DNA of 64,000 nt from Paenibacillus harenae (lineage in GTDB: Bacteria > Bacillota > Bacilli > Paenibacillales > Paenibacillaceae), in NCBI RefSeq assembly GCF_030812415.1, contig NZ_JAUSST010000002.1:310001-374000 (forward strand). The letters are read 5' to 3'. The position numbers and the translations under genes were made by a program. Under the pieces are notes generated by a model, which did not search any database, had not been told where the DNA came from, and saw only the letters and a program-made list of their open reading frames with translations. Of this stretch, positions 59,230 to 64,000 are shown piece by piece. Within the stretch, counting starts at the first letter, position 1. Every line of letters starts with the position of its first letter.

Positions 59230-60204
59230 ATGAACGTCTATAATGCCGCTTCCGATCCAGCAAATCCGCGTCCCGGCCATAAGCTGGCCGACATTCCGGC
59301 CCATGATCCGTTCGTCGTGGCCGATGCCGCTACGGGCATCTATTATTTGTACACCGGAGGGAGTCCCCGCTTGCATGGTATGGACCGTTACGGCGTGCTG
59401 GCTTACAAAAGCCGAGACCTCGCCGATTGGGAGGGGCCTTACGTCGTATTCGCCATTCCGGATGGCGCATGGGCGCATCCGCTGCATGGTGCATGGGCAC
59501 CCGAGGTGCATGCGTATAACGGCCGCTACTATTTATTCGTCACGCTGCATCATAACGATCGTCCGTTGGAAGGCGAGGCGCATGGCGGCTACCGGCTTCA
59601 GTGGCGCGGAACCGCGATAGCCGTTGCGGATTCGCTTGAAGGACCTTTCGAATTGATTGACCGGGAGGGTCCGATCCCGCCTTTGAATCATATGACGCTG
59701 GACGGGACGCTTTATATCGATGAGGCGGGTTGTCCGTGGATGGTCTATTGCCATGAATGGGTACAGACGGCCGACGGTACGATAGAAGCGGTCCGGTTGA
59801 AAGAGGACCTCTCCGGCCGCGTCTCGGAACCGATTTATTTGTTCAGCGGTTCCGAAGCGCCCTGGGACAATGGCGAGCTTCCTGCAGGCAGCTCGCGGTC
59901 CATGTATGTAACGGACGGATGCCAATTGTACAGAACAAGCGGCAACAAATTGGTTATGCTTTGGTCTACTTACGAAGCGGGCAGCTATGTCCAGACGATT
60001 GCCCGTTCCGTAACCGGAACGCTGGAAGGGCCGTGGGAGCAATTGGCCCCTCTCGTGGGGGATGATAGCGGGCATGGCATGATGTTTCGTACGTTCGAAG
60101 GGGCTTGGATGCTCATTCTTCACTCGCCGTTCCGGATGCCAGAATCCAGATGCAAGCTGTACGAAATGACGGATAGCGGCGATTCGTTTGTCGTGAAGTC
60201 GTAG
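59230..60204 (+). CDS. GH43-like five-bladed propeller glycoside hydrolase
   Basis: This protein of about 324 residues has no signal peptide, so it is intracellular. GH43 features: the general base Asp26 in PAHDPFVV, GAWAPEVHAYNGRYYLFVT, RGTAIAVADSLEGPF, Asp158 in LDGTLYIDEAG and MVYCHEW. SGHGMMFRTFEGAWMLILHSP is in the last blade. ATG 59230 has GGAAGG 9 bases upstream; ATG 59221 touches that SD, and ATG 59203 overlaps the previous stop without an SD. It probably removes arabinose or xylose from imported oligosaccharides. Confidence 0.87.
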   Translation: MNVYNAASDPANPRPGHKLADIPAHDPFVVADAATGIYYLYTGGSPRLHGMDRYGVLAYKSRDLADWEGPYVVFAIPDGAWAHPLHGAWAPEVHAYNGRYYLFVTLHHNDRPLEGEAHGGYRLQWRGTAIAVADSLEGPFELIDREGPIPPLNHMTLDGTLYIDEAGCPWMVYCHEWVQTADGTIEAVRLKEDLSGRVSEPIYLFSGSEAPWDNGELPAGSSRSMYVTDGCQLYRTSGNKLVMLWSTYEAGSYVQTIARSVTGTLEGPWEQLAPLVGDDSGHGMMFRTFEGAWMLILHSPFRMPESRCKLYEMTDSGDSFVVKS

Positions 60205-60261
60205 TCTATATTGGAGAAGTATTTGAAATGTGCACTAAATTTCCATGGTTTGACCTTCATC

Positions 60262-60296
60262 AAGAGAGTGTCGATTCAATCGGCTACTCTCTTTCT
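60262..60296 (+). terminator. Terminator after GH43-like gene
   Basis: AGAGAGT pairs with ACTCTCT, and inner CGATT with AATCG. A short T-rich tail follows. Confidence 0.75.
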
Positions 60297-60321
60297 GCAA
60301 GGTTTGAGCACGTGATATTAG

Positions 60322-60509
60322 CTATGTTGGATTTTCGCACTAACTTCGTTTGATAGGAGTAAGGTTAGAGGGCTATCATGGATTTCTGCATTAACTTTGT
60401 TCAAATACAGTAACTTTATGGTTATAAAGGAAAAAGTTATCGCAAATATCCAGCGTAGCTTGTGCGAACAAGCCAAAATGAAGAAAGTTGCTGCAAAAAT
60501 CCAATGTAG
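60322..60509. repeat. Symmetric array of four 26-bp repeats
   Basis: Units at 60322-60347 and 60373-60398 (reverse) and 60433-60458 and 60484-60509 (forward) have 51-bp steps. They are mirror-symmetric about 60415.5, so the array can form one long hairpin. A fifth degenerate forward unit ends at 60546. Confidence 0.85.
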
Positions 60510-60566
60510 CTGAACATAGAATGGACATTCTCAAAATCCAACATAACTATTGGGTTCAAATAAAAG

Positions 60567-60608
60567 AACGGCGGTATAGGATTGAATCCCTGAACCGTCT
60601 TTTTTTTA
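60567..60608 (+). terminator. Second terminator, downstream of repeat array
   Basis: ACGGCGGT/GAACCGT and AGGATT/AATCCC arms pair and are followed by eight T. It stands more than 250 bases past the first terminator with no gene between. Confidence 0.75.
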
Positions 60609-60676
60609 TTTTGCAGCAAACTTTATGCAATTCCGCCGGGTAATTCTTATATAACAGCAAGAAAGAGGTGAACGAG

Positions 60677-61201
60677 GTGGATCAGGATACGATCGGGCGG
60701 ATCGTGCAGGGAGACCGTGAGGCGTTCCGCGCTTTGTACGACGAGCATTTCGAATATGCGATGCGGACGGCGATGCTCGTAACGAAGAACGGAGAATGGG
60801 CCAAGGACGCGGTACAGGAGTCCTTCTTGCGGGTATACCGGAATATATGGCAATACGATAGAGGCAAGCCGTTCAAGCCTTGGTTCTACTGCATTCTGTT
60901 AAGGGAATGCTACAGGGTGATGGAGCGGGAGAAGAAGATCGTGCCGTTCGGGGAGCAATTGGATCGTTTCGCCGTGGAACAGAAGCTGCCGGATACGAGC
61001 TTGGACGTTTATGAAGCGCTGCAAGCCTTGAACGACCTTTACCGCATACCGCTCATTCTCAAATATTTGCATGATTACAGCGAGCGGGAAATTGCGGATA
61101 TTTTAGAGCTCAACGTCAATACGTTGAAGTCGCGGCTGCTGAAAGGCCGAGAGAAGATGAGAGACATCTTGGGAGGAGAACCGCATGGATCAAAAGCTTA
61201 A
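60677..61201 (+). CDS. ECF-type RNA polymerase sigma factor
   Basis: This 174-residue sigma factor has region 2 at about 10-80 (DREAFRALYDEHFEYAMRTAM, WAKDAVQESFLRVYRNIWQYD, FKPWFYCILLRECYR). Region 4 lies at about 110-160 (YRIPLILKYLHDYSEREIADIL, NVNTLKSRLLKGREKM). The GTG at 60677 is preceded by GAAAGAGG at good spacing; the GTG at 60668 overlaps that SD. It overlaps the next gene by 17 bp, the usual sigma/anti-sigma coupling. Confidence 0.94.
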   Translation: MDQDTIGRIVQGDREAFRALYDEHFEYAMRTAMLVTKNGEWAKDAVQESFLRVYRNIWQYDRGKPFKPWFYCILLRECYRVMEREKKIVPFGEQLDRFAVEQKLPDTSLDVYEALQALNDLYRIPLILKYLHDYSEREIADILELNVNTLKSRLLKGREKMRDILGGEPHGSKA

Positions 61202-61937
61202 GCAGCGTTTATTGGAACAATCGGATGCCAGCATTGGATTAAAGGATGAAATTTGGGGACGTTTGGAGTCGCAGTTGGACGCAACGTCTCCACAGGCAGC
61301 TTCCTATAAAGCAAAACGAAAATCGAGCAAATGGATGAAGACAACGACGGGAATCGCCGCAGCAGCAATCGCGTTGGTCGCATTCCTAGCTTTGCCGCCG
61401 GGAACGGCGCTCATGAAGAGCGTTCAATCCTGGTTCGCGCCGGAGAAAAAAATCGAAATCTCGGTGGAGGGTCAGAAGGAACAAACGAACGGGCAGGTGC
61501 ATGTCGACGAGGAAAGCCGTTACGCGATCTACTATGACAAGGATCGTTACAAGCTGATCCCAGACGAGGGCAAAGATACGATAACGACGATCGAAGAGCT
61601 TCCGGCTCCTTATCCGCAGGTTTCGCTCACGATCGAGCAGGACGTGAAGCAGACGCCGGAGCAATTGGCAAATCAAGTAGCAGCGCAGTTGGCGGAACGA
61701 TTCTCGAAGGTGGATGCGGTCGAACGGGTATCGTCTCCGGTTGACGGCTACCGCATCCATGCGATTAACGGCAATGACCGGTTAAGCGAAGTCGCGACCG
61801 TCTATGTGACCAGCAACAAGCTGAAGGGAAGCTTCGTTCTGTCGCTCGAATACTTCCTGGAAGCAGCAGAAGGACATGGCGCAAGATTTGAACAAACGGT
61901 GAAGCAGTTCGAAGTGCTAGGCCCATCGGAGCAATAA
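61185..61937 (+). CDS. Membrane anti-sigma factor candidate
   Basis: This 250-residue protein has a cytoplasmic N-terminal part of about 50 residues (KDEIWGRLESQLDAT), one membrane segment (GIAAAAIALVAFLALPPGTA) and an extracellular domain (YAIYYDKDRYKLIPDEG, VDGYRIHAINGNDRLSEVATVYV). There is no cysteine, so it is not a ZAS-type zinc anti-sigma factor. ATG 61185 has GGGAGGAG upstream inside the sigma gene. The position and overlap make it the probable antagonist of that sigma factor; this is inferred from context. Confidence 0.8.
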   Translation: MDQKLKQRLLEQSDASIGLKDEIWGRLESQLDATSPQAASYKAKRKSSKWMKTTTGIAAAAIALVAFLALPPGTALMKSVQSWFAPEKKIEISVEGQKEQTNGQVHVDEESRYAIYYDKDRYKLIPDEGKDTITTIEELPAPYPQVSLTIEQDVKQTPEQLANQVAAQLAERFSKVDAVERVSSPVDGYRIHAINGNDRLSEVATVYVTSNKLKGSFVLSLEYFLEAAEGHGARFEQTVKQFEVLGPSEQ

Positions 61938-61944
61938 CGTATTG

Positions 61945-61986
61945 CAGCCCCATTCGAGATCTAACCTCTCGTCTGGGGCTGTTTTG
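61945..61986 (+). terminator. Terminator after sigma/anti-sigma operon
   Basis: CAGCCCCA pairs with TGGGGCTG and inner CGAGA with CTCG, then TTTTG. Confidence 0.8.
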
Positions 61987-62152
61987 CGTTTGCGATCTTG
62001 TTTCGGTGCATACATAAAGAGCATACGGCTCCATGATCATAGGGTTCAAGCAATGGAATAATTATCCCTTTCATTTTAGTGTAATTTCAACCGATATAAA
62101 TGGTTGACCGCAGAGGACCAATAACATTATGGAAGAGGAGATATTGGACATC

Positions 62153-64000
62153 ATGAAAAAACAAAAAGGGCTGTTCGATAAAGCGAGAAACATTTCTTTG
62201 AGGGTTAAGCTTCCCGTATTAATTAGTTTGTTAGTCGTTATCGTCTTATTCGCAACGGCTGCAGCTATGTACCTATTCTCGTCCGAGTTGTTGCTTAGAA
62301 AGAGCAAAGATGAAATCAATGCGAATGCTGACCGTATTGGCGAAGGACTGATGACGGCCATGCAGCTGCAAGAGCAGTCATCCTTCCTAGCGTCAGATCA
62401 TAATACGTATCGTGACCTATTGATCCTTCGTAAAGCAGGCACGTTGTCCGATGCAGCGTTCTTCGCTCCGTCGAATGAATTATTTGTTAAAGCGAATACG
62501 ACGATTATGCATAGCTTTGAAGGCACGAAGGGCAATGAGTCTTTCCTGCTTCTTGATTACAATGGCATCATTGTTTCGGGAACAAACACGGACAACATCG
62601 GTCAATCGCGGGCCGACCGTGAATACTTTACCGAAGCGATGAAAGGCGAAAATTTTATTTCGGATGCCATCATATCCAAGAGCAGCGGGAAAATACTGCT
62701 TGCTTTCTCGATTCCGATTAAAGACGGAAGCGGACAAACGATCGGCGTTTTTGTAACGACCGTAGACAGTAAGTTTTTTGTGGATAAATTAGGCGCCATC
62801 AAAATTAACGGCCAAGGCAAAATTGAAATAATAAGCCGCGGCGGCATCGTTCTATACAGCTCGACGGATCCTTCCAGGAATGGAGAAAGCATCGGCGATG
62901 GTCCGGAAGTCAAAGCTTTTTTAGCGGATCGGGCTGTCGGGGAGATCAAGGTGTCGACAACGGAGCTTGGCAACGATTATCTTAGAATTAATAAAATCCC
63001 TGAATCCGATCTAATGATTTCCGTGATCGATTCCTATGAGGACATCAATCGTCCGATCCAAGATATGTTTACTAAAATACTGTACATTACGGCACTTGCT
63101 ATTATCGTGGCAGTAGGTTTCGGGCTCATTCTATCGAGGTATATCACCAATCCGATCGCTCAATTAACCGTACTCTTCAAACGGTTAGCTTCCGGCGATC
63201 TAACCGTAACCGCAATCGGAAAATATGATAGCGAGTTCAAGGATTTGGCTGATAGCTTCAACAGCATGGCATCGCAAAACAAACAATTGATTTCTGATAT
63301 GAACGATACCATTTCGGTGCTTAAGGCAAGTACAAGCGAGCTGGAGGAGACCTCCAAGCAGACCGCGCTGTCGATCAACGAAACCTCGGTAACATCCACG
63401 GAAATCGCCAAAGCGATGGAATCGCAGTCGCATGATACCGAGCATATCGTCGATAAGTTCTACGGATTCGGAGAGAAGTTTGTTTCGATGAGCGACAAAG
63501 CGCAATCGGTCAAAGAAAGAGCGGAGGAAATCGTTGAAGTATTTTACACAAGCAATGAAGTGGTCCATAACTTAATCCGAATCAATGATCAAAATGAAGA
63601 AGAGGTACAAAAAATATCCGCGATCACGCTAAAGCTGCAAGAGAGCTCTAACGAAATTAGCAAAATCACGGGAGCGATTAGCGAAATTGCGGGCCAAACG
63701 AATTTACTCGCTCTTAACGCATCCATTGAGGCGGCAAGAGCGGGCGAGAATGGCCGCGGTTTTGCCGTGGTTGCCTCCGAGATTCGCAAGCTTGCCGAGC
63801 AAAGCTCCAAACAGTCGTCTGAAATCAATGCGATTATCCAACAAAACCTATCGTATGTCATCGAGAACAATGACAGCGTCACGGAAATTCGCAATATTGC
63901 CGTGAAACAAGATGAGTTTGTAGGACAAACGCAAACAGCGTTCAAAACCATTTTAGATAAAATCATGGAAATTACGGATCAAATTAAAGCAATGGCCAGC
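62153..64000 (+). CDS. Methyl-accepting chemotaxis protein (runs off window end)
   Basis: At least 616 residues are present and the gene is open at the right edge. Membrane segment 1 is at about 18-41 ([22 protein letters not shown]). A dCache-type extracellular sensor follows to about 305 ([37 protein letters not shown]). Segment 2 ([19 protein letters not shown]), HAMP ([11 protein letters not shown]) and the signalling hairpin complete the visible part, with [20 protein letters not shown] and [18 protein letters not shown] near 510-550. ATG 62153 follows GAAGAGGAG; ATG 62129 is in frame but has no SD. It senses an external ligand and signals to CheA; the ligand may be a plant sugar, but this is unknown. 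Confidence 0.94.
   Translation, partial: MKKQKGLFDKARNISLRVKLPVLISLLVVIVLFATAAAMYLFSSELLLRKSKDEINANADRIGEGLMTAMQLQEQSSFLASDHNTYRDLLILRKAGTLSDAAFFAPSNELFVKANTTIMHSFEGTKGNESFLLLDYNGIIVSGTNTDNIGQSRADREYFTEAMKGENFISDAIISKSSGKILLAFSIPIKDGSGQTIGVFVTTVDSKFFVDKLGAIKINGQGKIEIISRGGIVLYSSTDPSRNGESIGDGPEVKAFLADRAVGEIKVSTTELGNDYLRINKIPESDLMISVIDSYEDINRPIQDMFTKILYITALAIIVAVGFGLILSRYITNPIAQLTVLFKRLASGDLTVTAIGKYDSEFKDLADSFNSMASQNKQLISDMNDTISVLKASTSELEETSKQTALSINETSVTSTEIAKAMESQSHDTEHIVDKFYGFGEKFVSMSDKAQSVKERAEEIVEVFYTSNEVVHNLIRINDQNEEEVQKISAITLKLQESSNEISKITGAISEIAGQTNLLALNASIEAARAGENGRGFAVVASEIRKLAEQSSKQSSEINAIIQQNLSYVIENNDSVTEIRNIAVKQDEFVGQTQTAFKTILDKIMEITDQIKAMAS

Larger units (their letters stand above)
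60205..60676. other. 472-bp non-coding region with repeat array between two terminators
   Basis: No gene is seen. It holds a terminator for the GH43 operon (60262-60296), a symmetric array of 26-bp repeats (60322-60509) with a fifth degenerate unit to 60546, and a second terminator (60567-60608). The sigma-factor gene starts at 60677. Confidence 0.75.

Noticed and set aside
60322..60546. CRISPR-like regular repeats
   Set aside because: Units are in both orientations, spacers are only 25 bp, copies are degenerate, and no cas gene is nearby.
1..64000. tRNA, rRNA or known riboswitch
   Set aside because: No cloverleaf, rRNA-like stretch or recognised riboswitch core was seen in any intergenic region, although a covariance-model search could not be run.

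Overview
The window looks like a chromosomal segment of a spore-forming Firmicute of the Paenibacillaceae (Paenibacillus, Cohnella or a close relative). The evidence is the moderately GC-rich coding, very strong Shine-Dalgarno (SD) sequences, frequent TTG and GTG starts, lipoprotein sugar-binding proteins with LplB/LplC-type permeases, YesM/YesN-type two-component systems, many AraC regulators and CcpA (cre)-like operators. No rRNA, tRNA, CRISPR array, prophage or intact insertion sequence was seen.

The window is dominated by uptake and breakdown of plant polysaccharides. Region 1-10 kb holds the tail of an AraC regulator, a permease pair flanked by two paralogous binding lipoproteins, and a secreted GH27 enzyme with four repeated accessory modules. 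A fumarylacetoacetate-hydrolase-family enzyme and a convergent RNA 2',3'-cyclic phosphodiesterase follow. Region 11.8-18.6 kb holds an OmpR-type two-component system divergent from an unusual operon of two permeases, a HlyD-like adaptor and a binding lipoprotein. Region 18.8-31 kb is mixed: an AraC regulator with a small HhH protein, ThuA-like, stalk-domain, LigD-polymerase-like, GH88, aminotransferase, HxlR/oxidoreductase, DUF1835-like, TetR/GDPD and aldo-keto reductase genes.

Region 31.2-38.4 kb is a sugar-acid catabolic block: two SDRs, an enolase-superfamily dehydratase and an RraA-like protein on the minus strand, divergent from a GntR regulator, an AraC regulator and mannonate dehydratase (uxuA). 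Region 38.4-41.7 kb is a third ABC importer preceded by a perfect cre site. Region 42-45 kb has a YceI-like protein divergent from a second OmpR-type two-component system. Region 45-60.2 kb contains an AraC regulator, an FAD oxidoreductase, a YesN/YesM pair, a PL9 pectate lyase, a fourth importer, another AraC regulator, a PhyH-type oxygenase and a GH43-like enzyme. The window ends with an ECF sigma/anti-sigma pair and a chemoreceptor that runs off the edge.

Together the genes fit a scheme in which secreted PL9 and GH27 enzymes release oligosaccharides, four importers (none with its own ATPase gene here) take them up, GH88 and GH43 cut them inside, and uronate or sugar-acid enzymes feed central metabolism. 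Control would come from CcpA, two-component systems and AraC/GntR regulators. The most unusual non-coding signal is a family of about 26-bp intergenic repeats, often spaced exactly 51 bp apart. At 60322-60509 four copies form a symmetric inverted array lying between two terminators. Coordinates and motifs were read by eye; family names rest on recognised motifs, not on database searches.
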